The notes beneath the pieces are model-generated. The model did not search any database. It saw only the letters and a program-made list of their open reading frames with translations, and was not told the DNA's origin. A program made the position numbers and the translations under genes. Positions 51,284-59,681 of a stretch of 64,000 nt of DNA are shown piece after piece (within the stretch, counting starts at the first letter, position 1; every line of letters starts with the position of its first letter). The DNA is from Paenibacillus sp. FSL R5-0345. Its GTDB lineage: Bacteria; Bacillota; Bacilli; Paenibacillales; Paenibacillaceae. The stretch lies in contig NZ_CP009281.1 of the NCBI RefSeq assembly GCF_000758585.1, forward strand, positions 3,038,001 to 3,102,000, in the 5' to 3' direction.

Positions 51284-51339
51284 AAACGACGATCACCCAT
51301 CGGCAGAACACCGTGGAGCGATCGTCGTTTAATTTTTTC
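51284..51339 (+). terminator. Orphan terminator-like hairpin
   Basis: AAACGACGATC pairs with GATCGTCGTTT (11 bases) around a 25-base loop, followed by AATTTTTTC. No coding gene precedes it on this strand. Confidence 0.7.
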
Positions 51340-51507
51340 TAATGTTGTTTTTTACGTAATATTATACATGTCAGAGTAACCAATAAGCCTGGATTTTACA
51401 TACATAGATTTACGATGTATAGTTATTCTAGGTATTGAAGGATAATTAATATAACAGGATATTCAAATATTAATCATTGGACTTTAGTAATCAGGAGGCG
51501 CAGACCA

Positions 51508-51840
51508 TTGAAAGTAAGTAAAGAAATGCTGAAGGGCAGTACAGGCACGTTGATTCTGACTCTTTTACTGGAGAAGCCGTTATATGGTTATGAACTGATC
51601 AAAGCGTTGGAGCAGAGATCACAGGGCATTTTTTCATTAAAAGAAGGAACCTTATATCCGATCCTGCATGCGATGGAAAGTGAACGCTGGGTTGAAGCCT
51701 ATTGGATGGAGGTAGACGGAAGGAAGCGGAAGTACTATAGAATTCTGGATGAAGGTAAAGAGAAGCTCAAAGAGAAAAGGGCAGAATGGGTTATGTTCAA
51801 AGGTGCAGTTGATTCTGTTCTGGGAGAGGGGAATGTATGA
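51508..51840 (+). CDS. PadR family regulator (short)
   Basis: 110 residues: LKGSTGTLILTLLLEKPLYGYELIKALEQRSQGIFSLKEGTLYPILHAMESERWVEAYW then YYRILDEGKEKLKEKR, the short PadR type (subfamily 2). Such genes often sit just before a membrane protein with a HAAS/permease-prefix domain, exactly as here, and regulate it. TTG start nine bases after AGGAGG. Its stop overlaps the next start by 4 bases. Confidence 0.92.
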   Translation: MKVSKEMLKGSTGTLILTLLLEKPLYGYELIKALEQRSQGIFSLKEGTLYPILHAMESERWVEAYWMEVDGRKRKYYRILDEGKEKLKEKRAEWVMFKGAVDSVLGEGNV

Positions 51841-53162
51841 TGAAAGAAAGGCAGCAGCAATTTTTGGACGAAGTATGTGCAGAGATTAAAGCGAAAAAAA
51901 CTCATCCAGAAATACGCCAAGAATTAGCCAGTCATTTAGAAGATTTGATCTGTGAAAAAGAAGCGACCGGCATGCTCCGAGATGAAGCAATAGCTTGGGC
52001 AATCGCACAAATGGGTAATCCGCAAACGTTAGGGAAGGAACTTCACCAAATACATAAACCACGAGTTCCTTGGGGATTGTTTGGAGCTATTGCTTTGTTG
52101 TCCGCGATTAGTTTGATCGGAATGGGCTCTGTGGATGCTGGCTATAGTGATATTGTTAAAGGTTCTTTTTTAGATAATGCGCTTAGACGGCAGTCCATAA
52201 ATATACTCATAGGAACTGTACTGATGTTTGGATTGTACTTCATTGATTTCAGAAGATTAAAAGGACTTTCTTGGGTGTTATATGCTACTTCTATAATAGG
52301 GATATTAGTGAGTATTGGATGGGGAACGCAAGTGAACGGTGTGAATTATGGTCCTAGGATTTTTTTGATTTTACCTGACATGACATCCTATCGTCCTTTT
52401 ATGCTGATTGTTGCGCTAACAGGTATTCTAGTAAATCGTAGGGAAGCAGCTATCAAGAAAACTTGGCGAAGCGGGCTGTTCGAAGTAGGCATTTTGTTAC
52501 TCCCCGCGTTGTTGCTTATCTCTTTAAATGCTCTTCCAGAGTTAGTATTGTATCTTGTCTCCTCACTAGTACTGTATTTATGGATTATTCGCAATTGGTT
52601 AAAGAGCTTCGTGTTGTTAGGGTTCTTTTCAATAGCTGGACTACTTTTTATATTAAATAGTGAGTACTTGCTGGCTAGATTCATAAATGCTATAGATCCA
52701 TCTTTAGATCCGGAAGGTTATGGATATATTTATCAAGTCATGCGTGAAGTAATTCGTTCAGCTGGGTGGTGGGGTCACGGATTCGGATCAGTAGAACAAA
52801 AGCTGCCGTATGTCTACTCCGATATGTTGCCAGTCTATCTTATTCATTGCTTTGGTTGGGCGGGTGGATTGCTTCTGGTAGCTGTTATAACCTGGCTTTT
52901 CATTAAGCTTCTTTTAACGATACGAGCTATTCGTGAACCTTACGGACAGGCACTTGTTGTTGGTTTAGCATTTTTTCTTGCTATAAGATTTGCCTATGGT
53001 CTTGCTGTTTTGAGCGGGGGAATGATGCTGACCTCAATTCCATTTCCGTTTCTCAGCTATGGGAGTCATGTGTGGTTTGAATATGCTGCTATTGGACTTT
53101 TGATGGGCATTTATCGTAGGAAGGATATTGAAGGCGTCCATAATAATACTGCGTTGGATTAG
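51837..53162 (+). CDS. HAAS-fused SEDS (FtsW/RodA/SpoVE-like) protein
   Basis: 441 residues. The N-terminal ~75 residues form a PadR-associated HAAS (permease prefix) domain: RQQQFLDEVCAEIKAKKTHPEIRQELASHLEDL...GMLRDEAIAWAIAQMGNPQTLGKELHQ. From about residue 80 there are roughly ten TM segments of the SEDS type. The key late loop is GWWGHGFGSVEQKLPYVYSDMLPVYLIHCFGWAGG, with the Asp matching the catalytic one of RodA/FtsW. SEDS proteins polymerise glycan strands from lipid II; here the enzyme appears to be under direct PadR/HAAS control. Normal RodA/FtsW lacks the HAAS part. Confidence 0.85.
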   Translation: MMKERQQQFLDEVCAEIKAKKTHPEIRQELASHLEDLICEKEATGMLRDEAIAWAIAQMGNPQTLGKELHQIHKPRVPWGLFGAIALLSAISLIGMGSVDAGYSDIVKGSFLDNALRRQSINILIGTVLMFGLYFIDFRRLKGLSWVLYATSIIGILVSIGWGTQVNGVNYGPRIFLILPDMTSYRPFMLIVALTGILVNRREAAIKKTWRSGLFEVGILLLPALLLISLNALPELVLYLVSSLVLYLWIIRNWLKSFVLLGFFSIAGLLFILNSEYLLARFINAIDPSLDPEGYGYIYQVMREVIRSAGWWGHGFGSVEQKLPYVYSDMLPVYLIHCFGWAGGLLLVAVITWLFIKLLLTIRAIREPYGQALVVGLAFFLAIRFAYGLAVLSGGMMLTSIPFPFLSYGSHVWFEYAAIGLLMGIYRRKDIEGVHNNTALD

Positions 53163-53229
53163 GTTCAGGATCTTCCCGTATGTCTAAATATTAAGTACAA
53201 TTACATATATGGCATAAGGAGGTCATTAA

Positions 53230-54135
53230 TTGAACTGGAAAAAAGCAAGCTTGTTAAGTATTGCTATAACCCTTGGTTCAGTGACAGGATTTAGTACTTT
53301 GGTTATAGAGCCAGTACTTGCCGCAACGGCAACGGAAACGCTAAAAGTCTATAATCAATTCCAGCAGTATGTACAGAAGCCGACATCTCTTGCTGCCGCA
53401 CGTAATTATTTAATTAACCACATCAAAGTAGTGGATAACTGGACAGCGACACGGATGACTCTCCAGCTCGAGAATGCACAGAAGGCTCATTTATCTGTAT
53501 ACTCAGAAAAGGTTTTTCCGGATAAGATGCAGAAAGAGATAAATAATGCTTTTTCCAAAAACAAAAATCTCACCTATACCTCACTCCTTAATACGATCAA
53601 AGATGCCAACGTACGCAACGTGTTAATTGAAGGCCGGGATAAGGGATATAAGCTGGAGACCAGTGAGGGCATGTACTATCCGGTGATGCATTATGAGGGA
53701 TTTAAGATTTTTAAGCCGTATGTTACAAAGGACATTGCAGCATATATTGATATTATGGCCACCGAATCTAATCAACCGAGTGTCTCTGATGCAGCGATTG
53801 TGATTAGTTGGACCGAGTTAACGAACAGGGCGCTTGCGCTAGAGGATTTTGTGACGAAATATCCTGCTTCTAACCGTTCAACCGCTCTTCAAAAAGAACT
53901 TCTCCTTGCAACGTCTCGCTTATTATATGGAACAAGTAATACACCTGCATATGACTATGATGAGCGAGTAATTAAACCAGAAGTAAAAAAGGCATATGAG
54001 GATGCACTAAAAGATAGCAAAGTCGATACTAGAATTCTTTCGATTTTAGAAAAGCTGCTGCAATTACTTAATTCTACGAATAATAAATTCACACCTGTAA
54101 TCGAAAAATTTCTAGTTGAAACCGTAAACTCATAA
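53230..54135 (+). CDS. Secreted hypothetical protein
   Basis: 301 residues with a signal peptide (KKASLLSIAITLGSVTGFSTLVIEPVLAA, cleavage near residue 32) and no TM after it. The mature protein is mainly helical, rich in Lys/Asn/Thr. The pattern LKVYNQFQQYVQKPTSLAAARNYLINHIKVV is found in a few uncharacterised Paenibacillus exported proteins; no family is recognised. TTG start after AAGGAGG. It lies between the SEDS and VanX-like genes, so a wall-associated role is plausible (inference). Confidence 0.75.
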   Translation: MNWKKASLLSIAITLGSVTGFSTLVIEPVLAATATETLKVYNQFQQYVQKPTSLAAARNYLINHIKVVDNWTATRMTLQLENAQKAHLSVYSEKVFPDKMQKEINNAFSKNKNLTYTSLLNTIKDANVRNVLIEGRDKGYKLETSEGMYYPVMHYEGFKIFKPYVTKDIAAYIDIMATESNQPSVSDAAIVISWTELTNRALALEDFVTKYPASNRSTALQKELLLATSRLLYGTSNTPAYDYDERVIKPEVKKAYEDALKDSKVDTRILSILEKLLQLLNSTNNKFTPVIEKFLVETVNS

Positions 54136-54147
54136 TTATTAGAATAT

Positions 54148-54945
54148 GTGAAGACAACATCTGAGAAGAGGCTGGCTCAATTGAGAATGGGATTAAGAGG
54201 AACAAAAATCGCAGTTTTCACACTTGTGCTGTTATTGTGGACAAACACTATGTTTATGGGCAGTACTTATGCTGCTTATGTCGGCTCTTCAACAGACTCC
54301 GTGCTGCAGCAGATGCAAATGGAGAAGAAGAATCATTTACCGCAAGGTTTTGTCTATCTGGATGAAGTGATTCCTACCGCAGAATTTGAGATTCGTTATT
54401 ACGGGGACAACAATTTTGTTGGGAAGCGGATCGATGGCTATAAGGCGCCCTTAGCGATATTTTCGCGGACAGCGGCAACGGCTTTGAAGGCTGTAAGTGA
54501 TGATTTAGCAAACAAAGGGTATATCCTTAAAATTTATGATGCTTATCGTCCTCAGACGGCAGTGAATCATTTTGTAAGCTGGTCACAGAATGTCGTAGAT
54601 ACTAAAATGAAACAGCAATATTATCCGCGACTGGATAAACGTAATCTATTCAAACTCGGGTTTATAGCTAAAAAATCAGGCCATTCCAGAGGCAGCACCA
54701 TCGATTTAACGATCGTAAATAAAGAAACGGGAGCTGAGGTAGATATGGGCAGCCCGTTTGATTTTTTCGGAGATATCTCCTATTACGATACGTCCTTAAT
54801 TAACAAGACTCAGAAAGCAAATCGGGCAATTCTCAAAGAGGCGATGGTAAAACAAGGATTTAAACCTTACAGTAAGGAATGGTGGCATTTTACGTTGATC
54901 AAGGAACCTTATCCTAAACAATATTTTGACTTCAAAGTGGAATAA
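54148..54945 (+). CDS. VanX-like D-Ala-D-Ala dipeptidase (exported)
   Basis: 265 residues of the M15D family. A signal-anchor or signal peptide covers the first ~42 residues. Zinc ligands: His and Asp in KKSGHSRGSTIDLTIV and the late EWWHFTLIKEP (Glu base and second His). It hydrolyses D-Ala-D-Ala; an exported form would trim periplasmic-side dipeptide or peptidoglycan stems rather than the cytosolic pool used for vancomycin resistance. GTG start just after the upstream gene. No vanHAB-like genes are nearby, so it is not a resistance operon by itself. Confidence 0.88.
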   Translation: MKTTSEKRLAQLRMGLRGTKIAVFTLVLLLWTNTMFMGSTYAAYVGSSTDSVLQQMQMEKKNHLPQGFVYLDEVIPTAEFEIRYYGDNNFVGKRIDGYKAPLAIFSRTAATALKAVSDDLANKGYILKIYDAYRPQTAVNHFVSWSQNVVDTKMKQQYYPRLDKRNLFKLGFIAKKSGHSRGSTIDLTIVNKETGAEVDMGSPFDFFGDISYYDTSLINKTQKANRAILKEAMVKQGFKPYSKEWWHFTLIKEPYPKQYFDFKVE

Positions 54946-55071
54946 CCTAGAACTTGAAAGTCCATGTAAGAAGCAATTCACTTTTTTTGTTAAGCTTGAT
55001 TACCATTAGGATTAGCAGATGCTGGAAACGCACATAATACTAATAGTCAAAAAAAGGGAGGTTTCGAACGG

Positions 55072-55821
55072 ATGAACAAAATCGCGGTTGTTGTGGTGTT
55101 AAGTGTACTATTATTGGTAAATGGATTTGGAGGAACTACCTATTCTACGGCTTGGGCAGATGCTAGTGAAGTGAAGGTGGTTTTAAATGGTCAGGTTCTG
55201 AAATCAGATCTGTATTCAGCCTATACAAACGGTTCTACGGTCCTGCTTCCTCTTAGAGAGACATCAAGCGTCTTAAAATATCAGACCACTTATCAAAAAA
55301 GCACAGACACCATTACATTAAGTGGAGTCAAACAAAAGATTGAATATAAAGTTGGAGACGACCACATTACCATTAATGATACAGCAAAAAGAGATTTTAA
55401 GGATGCAGTTGTGCTTAAGAAGGAACACTTATATGTTCCGCTCTCTTTTTTCACTAGTGCTGGACTGGTAACCTCTTATAATGCAGAAGCTAATCTAGTG
55501 GAAGTTTATGCGCCCGAGGTTACAGCTAGTGTGATAGCGGGACTGCTGAGCACTGGACAATTTCAAGAATTAGAGAATCGATTCTTTAGTGATGAAATGA
55601 AGCGTTCGCTTTCCGTTACGGGTTTACAGAAATATTGGGCTGATTTCACTGCACGAGCTGGTACTTACCATGGCATAAAGTCTACTGAAAGTAGTCAAAA
55701 AGAAGATCAAATGTCCATACAATGTGTACTTGGCTTTGCTGTAACGGAAGCATCCCTTGAGTTTGTTCTCAATAAGTCGGGTAAGATTGTTGAATTAAAG
55801 GGAAACCTTCCTTCCATATAA
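55072..55821 (+). CDS. Exported protein with copper amine oxidase-like stalk domain and DUF3887
   Basis: 249 residues: signal peptide (IAVVVVLSVLLLVNGFGGTTYSTAWA, cleavage near residue 32), then a copper-amine-oxidase N-terminal-like 'stalk' domain (VKVVLNGQVLKSDLYSAYTNGSTVLLPLRETSSVLKYQTTY) common in wall-bound proteins, and a C-terminal DUF3887-like region (IAGLLSTGQFQELENRFFSDEMKRSLSVTGLQKYW). Neither enzymatic nor copper ligands are apparent. GGGAGG precedes the ATG. Last gene of the wall cluster; a terminator follows. Confidence 0.85.
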   Translation: MNKIAVVVVLSVLLLVNGFGGTTYSTAWADASEVKVVLNGQVLKSDLYSAYTNGSTVLLPLRETSSVLKYQTTYQKSTDTITLSGVKQKIEYKVGDDHITINDTAKRDFKDAVVLKKEHLYVPLSFFTSAGLVTSYNAEANLVEVYAPEVTASVIAGLLSTGQFQELENRFFSDEMKRSLSVTGLQKYWADFTARAGTYHGIKSTESSQKEDQMSIQCVLGFAVTEASLEFVLNKSGKIVELKGNLPSI

Positions 55822-55856
55822 TTTGGAGGAAATTATTGATACAGTTTTAGTACAAC

Positions 55857-55917
55857 AGGCTATGCGTACGTTCCTTAAGAAGAAATTTCTAAGGGACTAT
55901 GCATAGTCTTTTTTTTG
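55857..55917 (+). terminator. Terminator of the wall cluster
   Basis: GGCTATGC...GTTCCTTA pairs with TAAGGGAC...GCATAGTC, then eight T. Confidence 0.9.
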
Positions 55918-56072
55918 TTTCAATAAACTTTCTGAGATGAAAGTAAAAGCAATGTATTTTTATTGTAAAAAAGGGTTTTATTTGTTGACTTTCACATTCA
56001 TCGAAGGTAAATTAAAATTTGAAATAATCGTTAAAGCATTTAACTAAATTAGAGAAAAGAGTGGAGTACTGG

Positions 56073-57572
56073 ATGACAAAATCAATTACTCAGAGTAGCC
56101 CGACAGAAGAACGGCCATTCTCACTAAGAGCTATCCTCCCCCCGCTTCTTGCTATTATCGTCGGAATGATTATGGTTATTCTGGATGGCACCGTCGTGAA
56201 TGTGGCTATACCCAAACTGGTCGATTATTTTTCTTCAGATCTAAAAACGATTCAGTGGGCGATTACAGGCTACACGTTAGCTTTAGCTGCTGTAATACCG
56301 CTCGCAGGCTGGATGACTGATCGCTTCGGGTCTAAACAGGTGTTTCTGGTGACGCTCACGTTGTTCATTCTTGGCTCCATGTTATGTTCCATAGCTCAAA
56401 CTTCTTCGCAGCTTGTTATTTTTCGAGTAATCCAAGGTCTTGGTGGGGGTATGGTAGCTCCTATTGGGATGGCTATGGTGTTTAAGTTAGCTCCAGCAGA
56501 ACGAAGAGGGTCGATTATGGGGATGCTTGGGATTCCCATGCTGCTTGCACCTGCACTTGGCCCAATATTGTCCGGATGGCTTGTTGAATATGTTAGCTGG
56601 CATTGGATCTTCTTGATTAACGTGCCGATTGGGATTGTTGGTATTATTCTTGGTGTGAAGTATCTACCCAAGACGGAGAAGATCGGTAAAGGCAATCTCG
56701 ATATACTAGGTATTATACTGGCTCCAATTGCGTTCTCTATGCTGGCATATGGAGTAAATGAAGGTGGAGCGAATAGCTGGTCATCGACTCCTGCAATCCT
56801 CGGGTTATCTGTTGGGGGTGTTGCACTGATTCTATTTATAATCGTTGAACTGCGGCATAAGCAGCCTCTGCTTGATCTTCGTGTGTTTCGTTCCTCAGAT
56901 TTCACCCGCGGTATTATTTTAACTTGGGTCATGCAAGCCGCATTGTTTGGTTCCATGTTGTTTGTACCACTATACTTACAGCAGATCCGGGCTTATACAC
57001 CATTAGAGACAGGGTTAATTCTGCTTCCACAAGCTTTAGCATGTGTAATCGGCATGCCGCTTGGTGGTAAATTGTTTGATAAGATAGGGGCACGCCCGCT
57101 GGCATTTGTGGGTCTGAGCATCATTACAGTTACCTTATTCCTTCTATCGGGGATTACGATAACTACAAGCTTAAATACCATTATGATGTATCTTGCTTTA
57201 TTAGGATTTGGGATGGGGATAGCGATGATGCCACTCAATACACATGTTCTGAATGCAGCGCCGCGTGATTTGGTGAGCCGGGTCACATCGCTTACAGCGG
57301 CTGCACAGCAGGTAGTGGTGGCCTTTGCGGTTGCAGGTTTAACAGGTTATTTGACAAGTCAAATTACTGTACACATGGGAGCACTGAAAGCAGGAAGCAA
57401 TCCTTTGACAGCTGCAGTACTGGGCTTCGATGATGTATTCTTCCTTTCTGGCTGTATAGCTGTAGTCGGTGTACTCATGAGTATTATCCTGCGCAAACCG
57501 AAGCTTTCCGCTAATGATTCCTCCTCCGAAGAGGGTCAAAAGGCGGATGCTGCCATGATGATGGGACATTAA
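56073..57572 (+). CDS. MFS multidrug transporter (DHA2, EmrB/QacA)
   Basis: 499 residues, 14 TM segments. Motif A GWMTDRFGSKQVFLV, motif D1/C region GMLGIPMLLAPALGPILSGWLVEYVSWHWIFLINVPIGI (typical EmrB). The C-terminal tail is hydrophilic. No adjacent regulator. ATG at 56073 is preferred over the GTG at 56061 for its GGAG spacing. Confidence 0.9.
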   Translation: MTKSITQSSPTEERPFSLRAILPPLLAIIVGMIMVILDGTVVNVAIPKLVDYFSSDLKTIQWAITGYTLALAAVIPLAGWMTDRFGSKQVFLVTLTLFILGSMLCSIAQTSSQLVIFRVIQGLGGGMVAPIGMAMVFKLAPAERRGSIMGMLGIPMLLAPALGPILSGWLVEYVSWHWIFLINVPIGIVGIILGVKYLPKTEKIGKGNLDILGIILAPIAFSMLAYGVNEGGANSWSSTPAILGLSVGGVALILFIIVELRHKQPLLDLRVFRSSDFTRGIILTWVMQAALFGSMLFVPLYLQQIRAYTPLETGLILLPQALACVIGMPLGGKLFDKIGARPLAFVGLSIITVTLFLLSGITITTSLNTIMMYLALLGFGMGIAMMPLNTHVLNAAPRDLVSRVTSLTAAAQQVVVAFAVAGLTGYLTSQITVHMGALKAGSNPLTAAVLGFDDVFFLSGCIAVVGVLMSIILRKPKLSANDSSSEEGQKADAAMMMGH

Positions 57573-57596
57573 TTCATACGATAATCTAAGTTAATA

Positions 57597-57640
57597 TAAA
57601 AAGGCGTCGTTCAGCTTGCATAGCTAACGACGCCTTTTGT
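57597..57640. terminator. Bidirectional terminator
   Basis: AAAAGGCGTCGTT pairs with AACGACGCCTTTT; A-run on the left and T-run on the right serve the convergent MFS (+) and EamA (-) genes. Confidence 0.9.
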
Positions 57641-57654
57641 ATTAGATAATCATT

Positions 57655-58548
57655 TTATAGATGTTCTGGTTTCTTCTGAGTCCACTGAGGACTGACAGTA
57701 ACTTTACCGAGTAGCTCTGATGCTACAATCCCCAGTAGAACAAGGGCTGCGCCAGCATACCCTTGCATCGATAGCTTTTCGGCGGCGAACCAATAACCAA
57801 ACAGCGCAGCGAATACCGGCTCAAGGGAGAAAATCAGTCCGGTGCGGGTTGGTGTCGTATATTTTTGAGCTATTGGTTGTAAGATGAATCCGCAGGCACT
57901 ACAGAGTATCCCAAGTGCGAGGATCGCTATCCATGCCGGTAAAGTTGAAGGCAGCGAAGGCGTCTCGAACAGTGCTGATAACACTATAGCAAACCCTCCG
58001 GCAAATCCCAACTGCAAGATCCCAATATTCAGTGAATCACATTCTTTGACTGCCTTTCCAGTAAATAAGATCTGGACCGCATAAAACACCGCTGAGAGAA
58101 TACAAAGGAAGTCACCGGGTTGGATTTTTAAGGTAGCGTTTAATGTAAGGAGTCCGATTCCAGCTATAGCGAGTACGGAGCCAAAAACTTGCGGAGGTGC
58201 GACTCTTTTTTTGAAAAGTACTCGATCTAGTATCGGTACAAAAATGACCGTAAGGGCTACTAAAAATCCGGCATTGGAGGTTGTCGTAGTCTTAAGTCCG
58301 AACGTTATACATGTGAACACGCCTAGGAGTAAGAATCCGAGTAAAGCACCATATTTCAATGTTTTGATGTCAGCTTTTCTTAAGCGTTTATGAAAGATCA
58401 CTGCGGCTAATATAAAAGCAAGTCCGAAGCGGAGTGCAATCAAATTGAATTCACCTAACGTACCTAACCCCATTTTCATAAATATGTAGGAAGAACCCCA
58501 AAATAATGTTACAACTAACAGCATCAGCTCAGCTTTGAGCGGTTTCAT
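57655..58548 (-). CDS. EamA/DMT family transporter
   Basis: 297 residues with ten TM segments in two EamA repeats: ELMLLVVTLFWGSSYIFMKMGLG and, in the second, GDFLCILSAVFYAVQILF and FSLEPVFAALFGYW. Probable metabolite exporter. The ATG at 58548 fits the usual family start; an ATG at 58560 adds four residues and cannot be excluded. It is divergent from the LysR gene 129 bases away. Confidence 0.9.
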   Translation of the reverse strand: MKPLKAELMLLVVTLFWGSSYIFMKMGLGTLGEFNLIALRFGLAFILAAVIFHKRLRKADIKTLKYGALLGFLLLGVFTCITFGLKTTTTSNAGFLVALTVIFVPILDRVLFKKRVAPPQVFGSVLAIAGIGLLTLNATLKIQPGDFLCILSAVFYAVQILFTGKAVKECDSLNIGILQLGFAGGFAIVLSALFETPSLPSTLPAWIAILALGILCSACGFILQPIAQKYTTPTRTGLIFSLEPVFAALFGYWFAAEKLSMQGYAGAALVLLGIVASELLGKVTVSPQWTQKKPEHL

Positions 58549-58677
58549 CTCGTCATCCATCCTTCTTCATTTTCAACTCAATTTAGTATAATACGGCTCT
58601 ATACATAAGGTAACTGAATGTTTATCATAGGATACATGAGTAAAACTTATGTAATTAAAAAAGGTGAGGGATAGAGG

Positions 58678-59562
58678 TTGAGCATTAATAAATATGAGAT
58701 TTTTCTAAAGGTTGTAGAGCTAGGGAGCTTAACAAAAGCAGCAGATGTGCTGGGCTTTACGCAATCTGGAATTAGCCACACGATTAGTAGCTTGGAGATG
58801 GAGTTTGGTTTCACGTTATTAATTAGAAATAGATCCGGCGTTAAATTGACGGTAAATGGGGAGCAGGTGCTGCAGCCTATCCGTGAAATTCTAAAGTGGA
58901 ATGAAAAGTTGAAGCAGGAGGTGGCAGATATACATGGGCTAGAGGTAGGGACCATTACCATCGGTACATTCACCAGTGTATCTGTGCATTGGCTGCCAGG
59001 AATGATTAAGCAATTTCGCAGTGAGTACCCCTATATAGAAATCAGGTTGATGGAAGGTGGTTACTTAGAGGTTGAGCAATGGATCGAGGCTGGAGTCGTT
59101 GATTGTGGTTTTATTTCTCTGCCTACACGCGATAAGTTCGATGTCATTCCATTAAAAAAGGATAGGATGCTAGGCATCGTGTCCAAAGAAAATCCGCTTA
59201 GTGCTGAGCCGTTTCTATCCTTATCCCAAATTGCTAAAGAGGATTTCATCATACCAAAGGCAGGTTCGGATTATGATGTTAGACGTGTACTGGATAAGGC
59301 AGGCATCAAACCGAATATTAAGTTCTCAGCAGGTGATGATTATGCCATTATGGCCATGGTGGAGAAGGGGCTTGGAATTAGTATTTTGCCAGAGCTTGTA
59401 TTAACTCGTCAGAATTATAATGTAACGATGCTTGAATTGGAGGAACGTAGTTTCAGATCACTGGGGATTGCTGTACATTCCATGAAATACGCTTCTCCTG
59501 CCACTAAAAAATTCCTAAAGCATGTACAAGCGTGGTTGACGGGCAATGATAAAATCCCCTGA
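58678..59562 (+). CDS. LysR family transcriptional regulator
   Basis: 294 residues: N-terminal HTH YEIFLKVVELGSLTKAADVLGFTQSGISHTISSLEMEFGFTLLIR followed by a periplasmic-binding-like effector domain (about 90-290). By position it probably regulates the divergent EamA transporter (inference); effector unknown. TTG start after AAAGGTGAGGG. Confidence 0.93.
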   Translation: MSINKYEIFLKVVELGSLTKAADVLGFTQSGISHTISSLEMEFGFTLLIRNRSGVKLTVNGEQVLQPIREILKWNEKLKQEVADIHGLEVGTITIGTFTSVSVHWLPGMIKQFRSEYPYIEIRLMEGGYLEVEQWIEAGVVDCGFISLPTRDKFDVIPLKKDRMLGIVSKENPLSAEPFLSLSQIAKEDFIIPKAGSDYDVRRVLDKAGIKPNIKFSAGDDYAIMAMVEKGLGISILPELVLTRQNYNVTMLELEERSFRSLGIAVHSMKYASPATKKFLKHVQAWLTGNDKIP

Positions 59563-59590
59563 TTTATTTCAGGGGATTTATTATTTTTTA
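59550..59590 (+). terminator. Terminator overlapping the LysR stop
   Basis: AAATCCCCTGA pairs with TCAGGGGATTT, the left arm including the last codons of the gene; T-rich tail follows. Confidence 0.85.
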
Positions 59591-59606
59591 ATATCCAAAA
59601 TTAGGG

Positions 59607-59649
59607 TTGACGAAGGGCATGGTTCATGAGAAAATGTACGCGCGTACAT
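59607..59649 (+). promoter_or_regulatory. LacI gene promoter with perfect palindrome
   Basis: TTGACG (59607-59612), 17-base spacer and GAAAAT (59630-59635). Overlapping the -10 and likely transcription start is ATGTACGCGCGTACAT (59634-59649), a perfect 16-base palindrome with a central CpG, as in LacI-family operators. Confidence 0.55.
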
Positions 59650-59681
59650 TAATTGAATGCGCTTTCGTAGGAGGGATTTCT

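Larger units (their letters stand above)
51141..51507. other. Divergent intergenic region between two PadR genes
   Basis: 367 bases holding the PadR palindrome/promoter (51187-51226) for the minus-strand unit and a strong plus-strand hairpin (51284-51339) with no gene before it. No ORF of note. Confidence 0.6.

Noticed and set aside
54148..54945. Vancomycin resistance operon
   Set aside because: Only the VanX-like gene is present, and it is exported; no vanH, vanA/B, vanR or vanS-like genes lie nearby.
56396..56956. 186-codon antisense frame in the second DHA2 transporter
   Set aside because: Shadow of the EmrB-like gene; no ribosome site or family match.
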